Part shown: piece after piece, positions 50,518 to 60,143 of the stretch
How positions within the stretch are numbered: position 1 is the stretch's first letter
Layout of the letters: every line of letters starts with the position of its first letter
Source: Pseudoselenomonas ruminantium
Lineage (GTDB): Bacteria; Bacillota; Negativicutes; Selenomonadales; Selenomonadaceae
Assembly (NCBI GenBank): GCA_902781305.1
Contig: CACZIV010000002.1
Location: forward strand, 16,635 to 80,634
Direction of reading: 5' to 3'
DNA: 64,000 nucleotides
Program-made: the position numbers and the translations under genes
The notes under the pieces: model-generated
Databases searched by the model: none
The model's input: the letters and a program-made list of their open reading frames with translations, nothing else
Told to the model about the DNA's origin: nothing

Positions 50518-51504
50518 TCAACGCCTGATGATGGATGTTACAGCTGCCGCATCATAAAGGGCTTTCAAGTGCGGGTCAAGACGCATGAGGCTTATTGAGA
50601 AACCGCCCATTTCCAAAGATGTCATGAAGTTGCCAATCATCGTATCATAAATTTTTATGCCCCGTTCAGAAAGATATTCGTGAATGCATTCATTGATTAC
50701 ATATAACTCCATCGGTGGTGTGCCGCCCAGACCATTAATCAGGACGACAACCTCGCTGCTTTCGTAATTGCAGTCCAATAGGATAAGATCCAGCATTTGG
50801 TGAACGGTATCTTTGGCACTCATCATATCGCAGCGCAGGACACCTGGTTCGCCATGGAGGCCCATGCCGATTTCCATTTCGGTTTCCCCAAGTTCAAAAC
50901 TGGGTTCCCCATCCGAGGGGATGATGCAGGGGCGGCAGGCAACACCGATGGTTCGAAGGCCGGAGGCTGCCCATTCGGCAACTTCCTTGACCCGGTAGAG
51001 GTCAGAACCCATTTCGGCTTCGGCACCGGCAATTTTCATTACCAACAGTACTCCTGCCAGGCCGCGTCGCCCTACAGATTTCGTTTTCTGGGTTGCAACA
51101 TCATCGGCAATGATGACGGATTCCACCGCGATGCCTTCCATTTGCGCCATTTCCATGGCCATGCGGAAATTCAGTACATCACCAGTATAGTTTACAATTA
51201 TGCAGAGTACACCTGCCTCGTTTTGGACTTCCTTGATTCCCTTGAGAAGCATGTCCGGGGTAGGGGAGGAAAAGAGTTTGCCGGGAATTCCTGCATCCAG
51301 CATTCCGTACCCTACATAGCCGTTTGGTGCAGGTTCATGACCGCTGCCACAGCCGAAGACCAGAGCTACCCGGTCTGTTTTTTTATTCTGTCTGACCATG
51401 ACGTTACAGTCTGGCAGTTGGCGGAGAATATGAGGCTTTGCCAATGCCATTCCGCGCGCGGTTTCCATTTCCAAATTCCCCGGCTCGTTGATGAACTTCT
51501 TCAC
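50518..51504 (-). CDS. dhaK: Dihydroxyacetone kinase subunit DhaK
   Basis: A 328-aa substrate-binding subunit. The covalent hemiaminal histidine is in FGCGSGHEPAPNGYVG, with PTPDMLLKGIK and VNYTGDVLNFRMAMEMA as further DhaK motifs and NGLGGTPPMELY near the C-terminus. It starts at an ATG with AGAGGTGAG upstream. The dhaKL pair feeds dihydroxyacetone phosphate into glycolysis. It is divergent from the ferredoxin-PucR genes across a region with a strong inverted repeat. Confidence 0.94.
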   Translation of the reverse strand: MKKFINEPGNLEMETARGMALAKPHILRQLPDCNVMVRQNKKTDRVALVFGCGSGHEPAPNGYVGYGMLDAGIPGKLFSSPTPDMLLKGIKEVQNEAGVLCIIVNYTGDVLNFRMAMEMAQMEGIAVESVIIADDVATQKTKSVGRRGLAGVLLVMKIAGAEAEMGSDLYRVKEVAEWAASGLRTIGVACRPCIIPSDGEPSFELGETEMEIGMGLHGEPGVLRCDMMSAKDTVHQMLDLILLDCNYESSEVVVLINGLGGTPPMELYVINECIHEYLSERGIKIYDTMIGNFMTSLEMGGFSISLMRLDPHLKALYDAAAVTSIIRR

Positions 51505-51559
51505 AATCTCACCTCTTTGCGTGTATCAGACAAAATATCGTGTATATCTAATTTCAAAG

Positions 51560-51600
51560 GCAACAATAAAGGGGCATAAATATAGTCCCCTTATTGTTGC
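51560..51600. promoter_or_regulatory. 14-bp inverted repeat between dhaK and the ferredoxin gene
   Basis: GCAACAATAA(A)GGGG and CCCCTTATTGTTGC pair with one bulge around a 12-nt AT-rich centre. It could be an operator for the adjacent PucR-type regulator or a leader hairpin. Confidence 0.55.
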
Positions 51601-51717
51601 AATTAATTCGTTTTACGAAGAGGGTTTTCCTGCTTGCCAAGAAAAAATTCAATGTGAATTTTTGTCCTGTGTGGTATCATATATTTTGGAAGTATAGTAT
51701 CGTAAGGGGGATTTTTT

Positions 51718-52260
51718 ATGGAACCGCAGCAGTTGGGGTTTCTGGTGGATTTATCCCGCTGTGTGGGATGCAGGGCTTGTGAAAAGGCCTGCCATCATAA
51801 GCATCCGGATTTGCCGCAGGCTTTCCGTCATGTGGATGAATGGGCAGGAGATAGGCGTGAACAGGGATTTTTATCCATGTCATGCAATCATTGTGCCTCA
51901 CCGGAATGTATGCGGGTTTGTCCTATGGGGTGTTATGAAAAACGTCGTGATGGCATTGTCTTGCATAATAGTGCCAAATGTATTGGCTGCGGCCGTTGTG
52001 TGGGAGCATGCCCTTTTCATGCACCGAGGCTGCTGCCGACTACGGGGAAAGTGGCTAAATGTGACATGTGTCGTGAACGGCTGGTGGAAGGGAAACAGCC
52101 AAAATGTGTAGAGGCCTGCCCTGTGGAGGCCTTGCGGCTTTGTAGTATGGAGGGGGACGCGATAGACTGGCAGGATTATCCGCTGGTGCGCTATACGCAA
52201 CCGTCCTTGAAATTTATCAAGGCGCGGCAGCCTGTATGTTTTTGGCGGGAGGACAGATAG
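51718..52260 (+). CDS. DmsB-like [4Fe-4S] ferredoxin subunit
   Basis: A 180-aa iron-sulfur protein of the DmsB/NrfC type, with four cysteine clusters: CVGCRACEKAC, CNHCASPECMRVCP, CIGCGRCVGACP and CDMCRERL...CVEACP. Such subunits carry electrons to a molybdenum catalytic subunit. None is encoded next to it, the nearest molybdopterin enzyme in the window being 32 kb away. There is no Tat signal. AAGGGGG lies upstream. The stop is immediately followed by the PucR-type gene, so the two are one transcript. Confidence 0.87.
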   Translation: MEPQQLGFLVDLSRCVGCRACEKACHHKHPDLPQAFRHVDEWAGDRREQGFLSMSCNHCASPECMRVCPMGCYEKRRDGIVLHNSAKCIGCGRCVGACPFHAPRLLPTTGKVAKCDMCRERLVEGKQPKCVEACPVEALRLCSMEGDAIDWQDYPLVRYTQPSLKFIKARQPVCFWREDR

Positions 52261-53436
52261 ATGGAAAAAGAACAAGTGGAGCTATGGCAAGCTGAAGACA
52301 TTGCAGGCAAGCTGGCTGTCGTTCACACATACACGGGACTGGAACTCGTGGTATTGGATAATTTAGGTGACTTGCGGGGAAAAACCATGGGCTTTCGTGA
52401 GGAAAGTTATTCCCTGCTGCGTCGGAATCAGCAGGCATTGCAGAAAAATGAACTGGCGGTATTTGCGAATTTGACCATCATTCCCTTAAAGCAGGAACGA
52501 CAGCTGCGGGGCTGGCTGGTTGCAGAGACGCCGGTAGGCAGCATGACGGAAACAGCTGACTGCCTGTTTCGGGAATTGGGGATGCAACTGACTTTCCTGC
52601 TTTGGCATGAGGGGGAAATCCGGAATATCGAGCGAAAACATCGGGAACAGTTTCTCTATGACATTCTCTATCATAATTTTTCGTCTTCAGAGGAAGTTAT
52701 CCGCATGGGCAGGTTTTGGAATATGCGGTTGGAGAAACCACATCATGTGGTGGTCGTGGAATTTGACCAGCATATTGATGTGGATAAGTACGCACAACTG
52801 TTGGCTGAGCTTGACCGGGAATGGATGCGGATACTCTCTGCTCGCTTTGTGCAACCGATATTGATGCTTTTGAATATGCAGCTGATTATTCTGTTTGAGG
52901 ATGACCGGGAACCGGCGCGCAGTCAGGGGGAAATTGCCGCCATTATGGCAGAGGCCATGGCCAAGGTAAAAGCGGACTTCCCTACAATTTTGCCGTTTTC
53001 CATCGGCATTGGCCGGCTGCATTATTCGGTGGCTGAAATCTGCCGCAGTTTTCAGGAGGCCAGGCAGGCATTGAGCCTCGGGCGTTTCCGTCAGCCGGAA
53101 AATGGCATAACCTGTTATGAGGAATTGGGCGTATTGAAACTCCTGTCGCATATCCGCACAGAGGAGTTGGACGATTTTGCGCAGGATACGCTGGAGGCGC
53201 TGATAGCCTATGACAGTCATAATGACACCGAACTGCTCAGGACACTGGAAATTTATTTTCAGGAAAATGAGTCTTTGCCGCTGGCTGCTGAAAAACTTTT
53301 CATCCATGCCAATACATTGCGAAACCGCTTGAAGAAAATTGAAAGCATTCTGGGGGTAGAGCTGAATCAGGCTGATGTGCGGGTACGTTTCTATGTGGCT
53401 TGTCAGGCATTGCGGATAATCCGACAGACGGTGTAA
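52261..53436 (+). CDS. PucR/CdaR-family transcriptional regulator
   Basis: A 391-aa regulator. The C-terminal HTH_30 domain is characteristic (LAAEKLFIHANTLRNRLKKI, then ESILGVELNQADVRVRFYVA). The middle (about 130-300) is the GGDEF-like domain of this family (FSIGIGRLHYSVAEICRSFQ, EARQALSLG). The N-terminal part has no signal peptide and may be a sensor. It starts immediately after the ferredoxin stop. Its position opposite dhaKL suggests that it regulates these genes or its own transcript. Confidence 0.85.
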   Translation: MEKEQVELWQAEDIAGKLAVVHTYTGLELVVLDNLGDLRGKTMGFREESYSLLRRNQQALQKNELAVFANLTIIPLKQERQLRGWLVAETPVGSMTETADCLFRELGMQLTFLLWHEGEIRNIERKHREQFLYDILYHNFSSSEEVIRMGRFWNMRLEKPHHVVVVEFDQHIDVDKYAQLLAELDREWMRILSARFVQPILMLLNMQLIILFEDDREPARSQGEIAAIMAEAMAKVKADFPTILPFSIGIGRLHYSVAEICRSFQEARQALSLGRFRQPENGITCYEELGVLKLLSHIRTEELDDFAQDTLEALIAYDSHNDTELLRTLEIYFQENESLPLAAEKLFIHANTLRNRLKKIESILGVELNQADVRVRFYVACQALRIIRQTV

Positions 53437-53613
53437 GATTCATTCCTTTGTAAATTTATACATTCATACCGTATATTTCTTGTAAAATATTACAGTATAA
53501 CAACCACTTATATATCATATAATAAACGAGTAGTGTTTGTGCGGCATTGTCCGATTCCCAATCCCCATTGGCAATGCCCTTCGCGAGCTTCCCCAGTTCG
53601 CATAATAAATTAA

Positions 53614-53660
53614 GCCCTGGTTGGATTTTTCCCCAAAATCCAACCAGGGCATTTTATTTT
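53614..53660. terminator. Bidirectional terminator between convergent genes
   Basis: A perfect 16-bp stem (GCCCTGGTTGGATTTT / AAAATCCAACCAGGGC) with a 5-nt loop; A/T-rich tails lie on both sides. It serves the PucR gene and the diguanylate cyclase gene. Confidence 0.88.
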
Positions 53661-53667
53661 ATAAAAA

Positions 53668-54783
53668 TCATTTTCTTGTCTCAAGCAGTGTACACATCAT
53701 TTTTTCCAAATACGTGATGGTATTTTGCATTTGTTGAATGCGGGCCTGCAAGTCAGCAATACTTTCTGATTGCATTGGCGTGTTGGCAGGTATGGGGCTG
53801 GCAGCCAGGGGAATATCGTGGTTATCAGCTGTTTCAGACATGTCCGGCTGATAGAGCACATACTGTCCTTTGCCACGGCGCTTAGCTTCATAAAGTGCCT
53901 CGTCTGCCCGGGCGAATAATTCCTCATAGCTTTGGCCGTGAGCGGGATATTGAGCCGCACCAATGCTGATGGAGAACGCGTGGTGTTTGCCTTCTTTATG
54001 GAAGACTCGGGTAAGTCTGCGGCATAGTCCCAAACAATGCCGGTGGAGAACATCGGTATTGCTCATGCCGGGCAGGAGTATGACGAATTCATCTCCCCCT
54101 ATGCGTCCCTTGATATCGTTTTGCCGGAAATTTTTGTCGATGGCCATACCAATTTCGCGCAGTACCTTGTCACCAAAGAGATGGCCAAAGGTATCGTTGA
54201 TGGTTTTGAACTCATCTGCATCCACAATCAGCAGACTGGCTGAATCGGTTTCAGGACTCATTTTACGCAAGGCTGCGCGAATACGGGCTTGAACTGTTCC
54301 ACGGGAAAGGAGTCCGGTCAGTGCATCGGTATTAGCCCGGCGGCTGATGCGTTCCTGCCAGAGCTTCTCTGCCTGGATATTGCGGATGTTGCCGAAGGCC
54401 ATCATGGGATGCTTGCCTTGATAGTAAGTGACTAAATGCACTTCCGACCAAAGCCATAAAGGTTTTTTGCTGCTGCGCAGGCGCAGGCGGGCAGAACTAT
54501 GGTATTGTTTCCGCGGAGTGCGGCGCGCGTGATAGAGACGGTGTAAATAATGTTCAAGCATACCGGCATCATCAGGATGAACCAAGCCGCCCAAAGTAAG
54601 TTGGGTAGATGCATGATTGAAATGATCGGGCAGAGCATAACGATGTCTGCTGCTGGCGTCTCGGAGCTTGAACGTATCGGCAGTCAGATCCCATTGAAAG
54701 AAGATGACATTATCTGCTGATTCTAGTGCTTCGTATACTGTAGGATTAAAATTGATAGGGATGACTGCAGAGGACTGAGTCAT
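53668..54783 (-). CDS. PAS-GGDEF diguanylate cyclase
   Basis: A 371-aa cytoplasmic protein that makes cyclic di-GMP. The N-terminal part (about 15-140) is a PAS-like sensor (FFQWDLTADTFKLRD, GLVHPDDAGMLEHY). The GGDEF domain (about 150-310) has the intact active site GGDEF at 229-233 and an inhibitory I-site RQND (220-223), exactly five residues before it. The C-terminal tail ends in a short coiled-coil (LQARIQQMQNTITYLEKMM). It has no transmembrane segment. Confidence 0.92.
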   Translation of the reverse strand: MTQSSAVIPINFNPTVYEALESADNVIFFQWDLTADTFKLRDASSRHRYALPDHFNHASTQLTLGGLVHPDDAGMLEHYLHRLYHARRTPRKQYHSSARLRLRSSKKPLWLWSEVHLVTYYQGKHPMMAFGNIRNIQAEKLWQERISRRANTDALTGLLSRGTVQARIRAALRKMSPETDSASLLIVDADEFKTINDTFGHLFGDKVLREIGMAIDKNFRQNDIKGRIGGDEFVILLPGMSNTDVLHRHCLGLCRRLTRVFHKEGKHHAFSISIGAAQYPAHGQSYEELFARADEALYEAKRRGKGQYVLYQPDMSETADNHDIPLAASPIPANTPMQSESIADLQARIQQMQNTITYLEKMMCTLLETRK

Positions 54784-55088
54784 ATGCTGCTCCTTAATCT
54801 AGCTAACTTTTATGTAAATTAATTACAATTATAGCAATTCATCGGATGACTTGCAAGGGTGATTTAGGACTAAAGAACCAATAAAGCAATTTATGGATAA
54901 TGAAATGCTTTAATTTTTAGCTGAAAATCTTAAAAACAGGATTAGTATAACAGATTTTTCTTAAAGGAGCTTTAGAACAGGAAGATTTTGGGAAAAATAA
55001 AAGGAAAATCATTAAAAAGCTATGGATAGCCTTTTTTTGTCGGTTGTGCTAAAATGTAAGCTAGTATGTAAGAAAGGCGGGGATCCTG
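54784..55088. other. 305-bp AT-rich intergenic region
   Basis: It separates the divergent diguanylate cyclase and rpiB genes. It must carry both promoters but no near-consensus pair stands out, and no gene is visible. Confidence 0.4.
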
Positions 55089-55529
55089 ATGAAAATAACG
55101 ATTGGCAGCGATCATGGTGCTGTCCAGCTCAAAGAAGAAGTCAAGATGGTTTTGAAGGAGTATGGTGATGTTGAGGTAACAGATGTGGGCACCTTTGGTA
55201 CCGACTCGGTTGATTACCCTGATATTGCCGAAAAGGTCTGCGGTGATGTCGTAAGCGGCAAGGCTGACCGCGGCATTGTGCTCTGTGGCACGGGCATTGG
55301 CATTTCCATTGCCGCTAACAAAATCAAGGGCATTCGCTGCGCCCTCTGCAATGATGTGTTCTCGGCCAAGATGTGCCGTCAGCACAATGATGCCAATGTA
55401 CTGGCCATGGGCGGCCGCGTAATGGGCTTTGGCCCTGCCGGCGAAATCGTCCGGGCCTTTGTGGAAGGCAAGTTTGAAGGCGGCCGCCATGAGCGCCGGG
55501 TAAATAAAATCATGGCGTTGGAAAAATAA
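55089..55529 (+). CDS. rpiB: Ribose-5-phosphate isomerase B
   Basis: Interconverts ribose-5-phosphate and ribulose-5-phosphate. It is a 146-aa RpiB/LacAB-type protein: IGSDHGAVQLKEEVK at the N-terminus, DYPDIAEKV, the catalytic-cysteine motif GIVLCGTGIGISIAANK and NDANVLAMGGRVMG. AGGCGGGGAT lies before the ATG. First gene of rpiB-glyA-upp-ychF. Confidence 0.95.
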   Translation: MKITIGSDHGAVQLKEEVKMVLKEYGDVEVTDVGTFGTDSVDYPDIAEKVCGDVVSGKADRGIVLCGTGIGISIAANKIKGIRCALCNDVFSAKMCRQHNDANVLAMGGRVMGFGPAGEIVRAFVEGKFEGGRHERRVNKIMALEK

Positions 55530-55611
55530 AAGCCAAGATTAAAGCAAGTAAGGTAGTGAAAGTAAGGTTAAGTTTTTTGGTCTGAGCCAAGGGCTCAAAG
55601 GAGGTCTCTAC

Positions 55612-56865
55612 ATGAATCTAAAGGAAGTTCTGCAGCAGTCTGATCCGGAAATCGCCAAGTATGTCAATTGTGAGCTGAATCGCCAGCGGGAGAAACTGGA
55701 GCTTATCGCTTCGGAAAACATTGTCAGTCCCGCTGTGCTCGCTGCCCAGGGCAGTGTGCTCACGAACAAGTATGCCGAGGGTTATCCCGGCAAACGTTAT
55801 TATGGCGGCTGCGAATTCGTGGATGAAGTAGAGACGCTGGCCATTGAACGGGCGAAAAAACTCTTTGGTGCCGAATATGCCAATGTGCAGCCGCATTCTG
55901 GTGCACAGGCCAACATGGCGGTGTTCTTTGCCCTTTTGCAGCCCGGTGATACGGTGATGGGCATGAACCTCAACGATGGCGGCCATCTGACCCATGGCTC
56001 GCCGGTCAATATGTCCGGCAAGTACTTTAAGATTGTGCCTTATGGTGTGGACAAGGAGACGGAAACCATCGACTATGATGCGTTGGAGGTGCAGGCTAAG
56101 GAATGTAAGCCGAAACTCATTGTGGCCGGCGCTTCTGCCTATGCCCGCACGCTTGATTTCCCGCGTCTGGCGGAAATCGCCCATGGTGTTGGCGCATATC
56201 TGATGGTGGATATCGCTCATATCGCTGGCCTGGTGGCGGCAGGTGAGCATCCCAGTCCGCTTCCGTATGCCGATGTGGTTACGACAACGACGCATAAGAC
56301 TCTGCGCGGCCCGCGCGGCGGCATGATTCTTTGCCGTGACGCCGAATTTGGCAAGCAGTTCAACAAGGCCGTATTCCCCGGCATTCAAGGCGGGCCCTTG
56401 ATGCATGTGATTGCGGCCAAGGCTGTGGCTTTGGGCGAGGCGCTAAGGCCGGAGTTCAAGGAATATGCCAAGCAGGTGGTCAAGAATGCGGCGGTGCTGG
56501 CTAAGACTTTGCAGGAGGAAGGCTTCCGCATTGTGTCTGGCGGTACGGACAATCATCTGATGCTTGTAGACCTTACGAATAAGGGTATTACGGGCAAGGT
56601 GGCACAGACGGTGCTCGATGAAGTGAATATCACCGCTAATCGTAATACCATTCCGTTCGAGCCATTGTCACCCTTTGTGACCAGCGGCCTGCGCCTGGGC
56701 ACACCTGCGCTCACTACCCGGGGCTTTAAGGAAGCTGACTTGCAGGAAGTCGGCAAAATCATCGCTCTTGTCCTGAGCGATACAGAAAATGAGGAAAAGA
56801 AAGCCGAAGCACGTAAGCGGGTTGCCGCCCTGTGCAAGAAATATCCGCTCTATGCAGAGATGTAA
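55612..56865 (+). CDS. glyA: Serine hydroxymethyltransferase
   Basis: Converts serine and tetrahydrofolate to glycine and methylene-tetrahydrofolate with pyridoxal phosphate. It is 417 aa, normal length. Motifs: [26 protein letters not shown], the PLP-lysine site [16 protein letters not shown], and NAVFPG-like [13 protein letters not shown] small GAGCC-AAG-GGCTC hairpin stands just upstream of the AGGAGG RBS. Confidence 0.97.
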   Translation: MNLKEVLQQSDPEIAKYVNCELNRQREKLELIASENIVSPAVLAAQGSVLTNKYAEGYPGKRYYGGCEFVDEVETLAIERAKKLFGAEYANVQPHSGAQANMAVFFALLQPGDTVMGMNLNDGGHLTHGSPVNMSGKYFKIVPYGVDKETETIDYDALEVQAKECKPKLIVAGASAYARTLDFPRLAEIAHGVGAYLMVDIAHIAGLVAAGEHPSPLPYADVVTTTTHKTLRGPRGGMILCRDAEFGKQFNKAVFPGIQGGPLMHVIAAKAVALGEALRPEFKEYAKQVVKNAAVLAKTLQEEGFRIVSGGTDNHLMLVDLTNKGITGKVAQTVLDEVNITANRNTIPFEPLSPFVTSGLRLGTPALTTRGFKEADLQEVGKIIALVLSDTENEEKKAEARKRVAALCKKYPLYAEM

Positions 56866-56877
56866 AGGAGAATGAAC

Positions 56878-57516
56878 ATGTCTGACAAGCTTAATGTAAA
56901 TGTAATTGACCATCCCCTGATTCAGCACAAACTCACCATGATGCGCCAGAAGGATACGGGTACGAAGGATTTTCGCGAGCTTCTCGAAGAAATCGCTATG
57001 CTTATGACCTATGAAATCACCCGTGATTTTCCGCTCAAAGATATTGAAATCGAAACCCCGGTAGCAAAATGTACGGCAAAAGTGCTGGCCGGCAAGAAAG
57101 TGGGCGTTGTGCCCATTCTGCGCGCAGGTTTGGGCATGCTCAACGGTGTGGTCAACATGATTCCTGCTGCCCGCGTTGGTCATGTGGGCATGTACCGTGA
57201 CCCCAAGACGCTGAAACCGGTGGAATACTACTGCAAGCTGCCCGGTGATGTGGAAGAACGCTCCCTGATTGTGGTTGACCCCATGCTGGCAACGGGTGGC
57301 AGTGCCTCCGCAGCGCTGACCCTCTTAAAGGAAAAAGGTGCAACGAGCCTTACGCTGATGTGTTTGGTGGCTGCGCCTGAGGGCATTAAAGTGATTAACG
57401 AAGAACATCCCGACGTACCGGTTTATGTAGCTGCTATTGATGAAAAGCTCAATGAAAAAGGCTATATCGTACCGGGCCTCGGCGATGCCGGTGACCGTAT
57501 TTTCGGTACGCTGTAA
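56878..57516 (+). CDS. upp: Uracil phosphoribosyltransferase
   Basis: Salvages uracil to UMP with PRPP. It is a 212-aa type I phosphoribosyltransferase with the PRPP loop [16 protein letters not shown] and the uracil site [17 protein letters not shown] at the C-terminus. The second ATG (56878) is preferred, being 7 nt after AAGGAG; the first (56872) is too close. Confidence 0.96.
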   Translation: MSDKLNVNVIDHPLIQHKLTMMRQKDTGTKDFRELLEEIAMLMTYEITRDFPLKDIEIETPVAKCTAKVLAGKKVGVVPILRAGLGMLNGVVNMIPAARVGHVGMYRDPKTLKPVEYYCKLPGDVEERSLIVVDPMLATGGSASAALTLLKEKGATSLTLMCLVAAPEGIKVINEEHPDVPVYVAAIDEKLNEKGYIVPGLGDAGDRIFGTL

Positions 57517-57540
57517 GAAGTAAAAAGGTGGAAAGTAATT

Positions 57541-58647
57541 TTGAGTAATTTAGAAGTCGGCATTGTGGGCCTGCCCAACGTGGGCAAGAGCACGCTCTTT
57601 AATGCCATCACCAAGGCCGGAGCAGAAGCGGCCAACTTCCCCTTCTGCACCATTGAACCCAATGTAGGCGTAGTGGCCGTGCCGGATGAACGCTTGAATG
57701 TTCTGCACAAGATGTATGATTCCAAGAAGACGACGCCGGCTTCCGTCCGCTTCGTGGACATTGCGGGCCTCGTTAAGGGCGCTGCCAACGGCGAAGGCCT
57801 CGGCAACAAGTTCCTTGAACACATTCGCCAGGTAGATGCCGTGGCGCATGTGGTGCGCTGCTTTGACGATGCCAACATCACCCATGTGGAAGGCGGCGTT
57901 GATCCGCTGCGCGATATCGACATCATTCAGACGGAACTGTGTCTTGCCGACCTCGAAGTTGTGGAAAAGCGCATCATGCGTCTGGCCAAGATTGCCAAAT
58001 CCGGCAACAAGGAAGCCAAGGTGGAAGACGAAATCCTGCGCCGGATCAAGGAAAGCCTCGACAACGGTAAACCGGCCCGTCAGGTGGAGCTCACTGCAGA
58101 CGAGCTCGAAATGATTAAGGATATCAACCTCCTGACCTTGAAGCCGACCCTCTATGTCACGAACGTGGCTGAGGACGAAGTGGCTACGGCTTATGAAGAA
58201 AATGCCTATGTGCAGAAGGTCAAGGAATTTGCCAAGGCCGAAAATGCTGAGGTTGTGGCTATCTCTGCCCGTGTAGAAGCGGAAATCGCTGAACTCGATG
58301 CCGAAGAAGCTAAGGCTTTCTTAGAGGATTTGGGTGAAACGGAAAGCGGTCTTGACCGCCTGATTAAGGCTGCCTTTGACCTCTTAGGCCTGCAGACCTT
58401 CCTGACCGCTGGCCCGGATGAATGCCGTGCCTGGACGATTACCAAGGGCACCACGGCACCAAAGGCTGCCGGCAAGATTCATACGGATTTCGAACGCGGC
58501 TTTATCCGCGCTGAAATCGTCAACTATGATGACCTCGTAGCCAACGGCAGTGTAGCTGCTGCCCGCGAAAAAGGCCAGGTTCGCGTGGAAGGCAAGGATT
58601 ACGTCATGCAGGATGGCGATGTCGTAAACTTCCGCTTTAACGTATAA
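57541..58647 (+). CDS. ychF: YchF/Ola1-type P-loop ATPase
   Basis: A 368-aa Obg-related nucleotidase that associates with ribosomes and prefers ATP. The G1 loop is [15 protein letters not shown], with the family-specific [13 protein letters not shown], switch [22 protein letters not shown] (in part), a coiled-coil insertion (about 135-200) and a C-terminal TGS-like domain ending VNFRFNV. The start is TTG with AGGTGG 9 nt upstream. Confidence 0.96.
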   Translation: MSNLEVGIVGLPNVGKSTLFNAITKAGAEAANFPFCTIEPNVGVVAVPDERLNVLHKMYDSKKTTPASVRFVDIAGLVKGAANGEGLGNKFLEHIRQVDAVAHVVRCFDDANITHVEGGVDPLRDIDIIQTELCLADLEVVEKRIMRLAKIAKSGNKEAKVEDEILRRIKESLDNGKPARQVELTADELEMIKDINLLTLKPTLYVTNVAEDEVATAYEENAYVQKVKEFAKAENAEVVAISARVEAEIAELDAEEAKAFLEDLGETESGLDRLIKAAFDLLGLQTFLTAGPDECRAWTITKGTTAPKAAGKIHTDFERGFIRAEIVNYDDLVANGSVAAAREKGQVRVEGKDYVMQDGDVVNFRFNV

Positions 58648-58656
58648 TGGTAAAAG

Positions 58657-58684
58657 AAAAACTCCCTTAATTGGGAGTTTTTTT
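58657..58684. terminator. Terminator between ychF and the amidase gene
   Basis: AAAAACTCCC-TTAA-TTGGGAGTTTTTTT: a 10-bp stem with A and T tails on both sides. The convergent amidase gene's stop lies inside it. Confidence 0.88.
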
Positions 58685-59461
58685 ATAAATTGATGGGCGT
58701 CTGTCCGCAAAGACATTTATTGTTTCCCTGATTTGGGACTGAATGGCCAGCTGGATATTACCTTGCAGGATGGTTTCTTCTGCGCCTGCTTCGGCGAGAA
58801 TTTCTCCCCAGGGGTCAATGATAGCGGAATGTCCTGCCAGTTTTTGGCCGCCGCCATCCGTTCCGGCAGCATTGCAGGTCACGACAAATAACTGATTTTC
58901 AATAGCGCGTGCCCGGGTAAGTGCCTGCCAATGTGTCAGCCGTTTCAGCGGCCAGGCAGCGGGAATAAAGAGCAGGGAAATCCCCTCAAGCGCCAGTTGC
59001 CGGGAAGCTTCCGGGAAACGCACATCGTAGCAGACAAGGATGCCGCATTTTACTCCGTCAAGCGTGAAGGTTATGAGATTATTGCCTGCCGTAAAATCCT
59101 CGCCCTCACCGCTCGGCGAAAACAGATGGGTTTTCTGATAGGTAGTGATAAGCTGCCCTTGGCGGTTAAAGATATAGCTGGTGTTGAATACCTTATCGCC
59201 AAGGAGACTGGGGATTGTCCCGCCAATCACATTGACCTGGTACTTTTGGGCAAGGGCCGAGAGCAGGGCACAGGTCTTTTGGCCATTGCTAGCGGCATAA
59301 GGATGTATTGGCCGGGGATAGAAACCGGTCAGCCATAGTTCGGGCAGCAGCAGTACATCCGGCTGTTGTTCCATGGCCTGGGCGGCTAAGCGGTGGAGCT
59401 TGGCGGTATTTTTTTCCGGCTGGCCGAAAGCCACCTGCATTTGTAAAACGGCAACTTCCAT
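58667..59461 (-). CDS. Carbon-nitrogen hydrolase (nitrilase superfamily)
   Basis: A 264-aa cytoplasmic amidase. The catalytic triad is Glu41 (LLLPELWLTGF), Lys110 (YQKTHLF) and Cys144 (LVCYDVRFPE). The sequence resembles omega-amidase/YafV-type members, which act on alpha-keto acid amides. The exact substrate is unknown. It is convergent with ychF and divergent from the DUF951 gene. Confidence 0.9.
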   Translation of the reverse strand: MEVAVLQMQVAFGQPEKNTAKLHRLAAQAMEQQPDVLLLPELWLTGFYPRPIHPYAASNGQKTCALLSALAQKYQVNVIGGTIPSLLGDKVFNTSYIFNRQGQLITTYQKTHLFSPSGEGEDFTAGNNLITFTLDGVKCGILVCYDVRFPEASRQLALEGISLLFIPAAWPLKRLTHWQALTRARAIENQLFVVTCNAAGTDGGGQKLAGHSAIIDPWGEILAEAGAEETILQGNIQLAIQSQIRETINVFADRRPSIYKKTPN

Positions 59462-59491
59462 AAAAACACCTCACTGCAGAAAGGAAAAATC

Positions 59492-59683
59492 ATGGAAAAG
59501 GTAAATTATGAATTGGGCGATATTGTCCGCTTAAAAAAGAAACACCCCTGCGGCAGTTTTAACTGGGAAATCCTGCGTGTGGGCATGGACTTCCGTCTAA
59601 AGTGCCAGGGGTGTGGACATCTCATTCTGATTCCCCGCACAAAATTTGAAAAGATGGTCAAGGGAAAAGTAGAAGAGGTTTAG
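59492..59683 (+). CDS. DUF951-family small protein
   Basis: A 63-aa protein with the family pattern DIVRLKKKHPCGSFNWEILR, then FRLKCQGCGHLILIPR. CQGCGH and HPCG may bind zinc. It is commonly next to ychF in Firmicutes, as here, but its role is unknown. It overlaps the next gene on the other strand by 4 bp. Confidence 0.88.
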   Translation: MEKVNYELGDIVRLKKKHPCGSFNWEILRVGMDFRLKCQGCGHLILIPRTKFEKMVKGKVEEV

Positions 59684-60006
59684 CCGAAGAACTGATAGTA
59701 GAGATTGATTAAGAACAAAGCCACGGCAAGGCCGATAGAACCCATGCTGGCGGCGTTGACATAGGCTTTGACCTTATCGGAAAAGCCTGCATGACGATAG
59801 AGATAAGTCAGCGTCAGGGAAAGTGTCAGCAAGAAATACATGGCGCGGTTGGTGTTATCAAAATGCTCCCAGCCGATGAAGGTCAGCACAAAGGTCAGAC
59901 CAATCATAATCAACAGGAAATAATCCTTGCCTACTTTTGGCTGAGGTTCCTGCTTTACCGCTTTGGGATGCAGCTTGTTCTGCAATTTCTTGTATTGTTT
60001 GGACAT
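59680..60006 (-). CDS. Small three-helix membrane protein, unknown
   Basis: A 108-aa protein with a basic N-terminus (KKLQNKLHPKAVKQEPQ) and three hydrophobic segments (about residues 29-46, 54-69 and 82-104). No family is recognised. TAGGAGC lies before the ATG. Confidence 0.72.
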   Translation of the reverse strand: MSKQYKKLQNKLHPKAVKQEPQPKVGKDYFLLIMIGLTFVLTFIGWEHFDNTNRAMYFLLTLSLTLTYLYRHAGFSDKVKAYVNAASMGSIGLAVALFLINLYYQFFG

Positions 60007-60036
60007 ATTTATAGCTCCTATCTAATGGAATAATAT

Positions 60037-60073
60037 AAAACCTGCTCTTAGTATACCATAGAGCAGGTTTTTT
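60037..60073. terminator. Hairpin between divergent genes
   Basis: AAAACCTGCTCT pairs with AGAGCAGGTTTT; T6 follows on the plus strand. It may stop read-through of the DUF951 transcript before the response regulator gene. Confidence 0.65.
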
Positions 60074-60143
60074 GGCTATTGTGGCGAAGTAAGAAAACAG
60101 AGTGACGCAATTCAATAGTCAGAAATGGGGAGGAAAGACAGCT

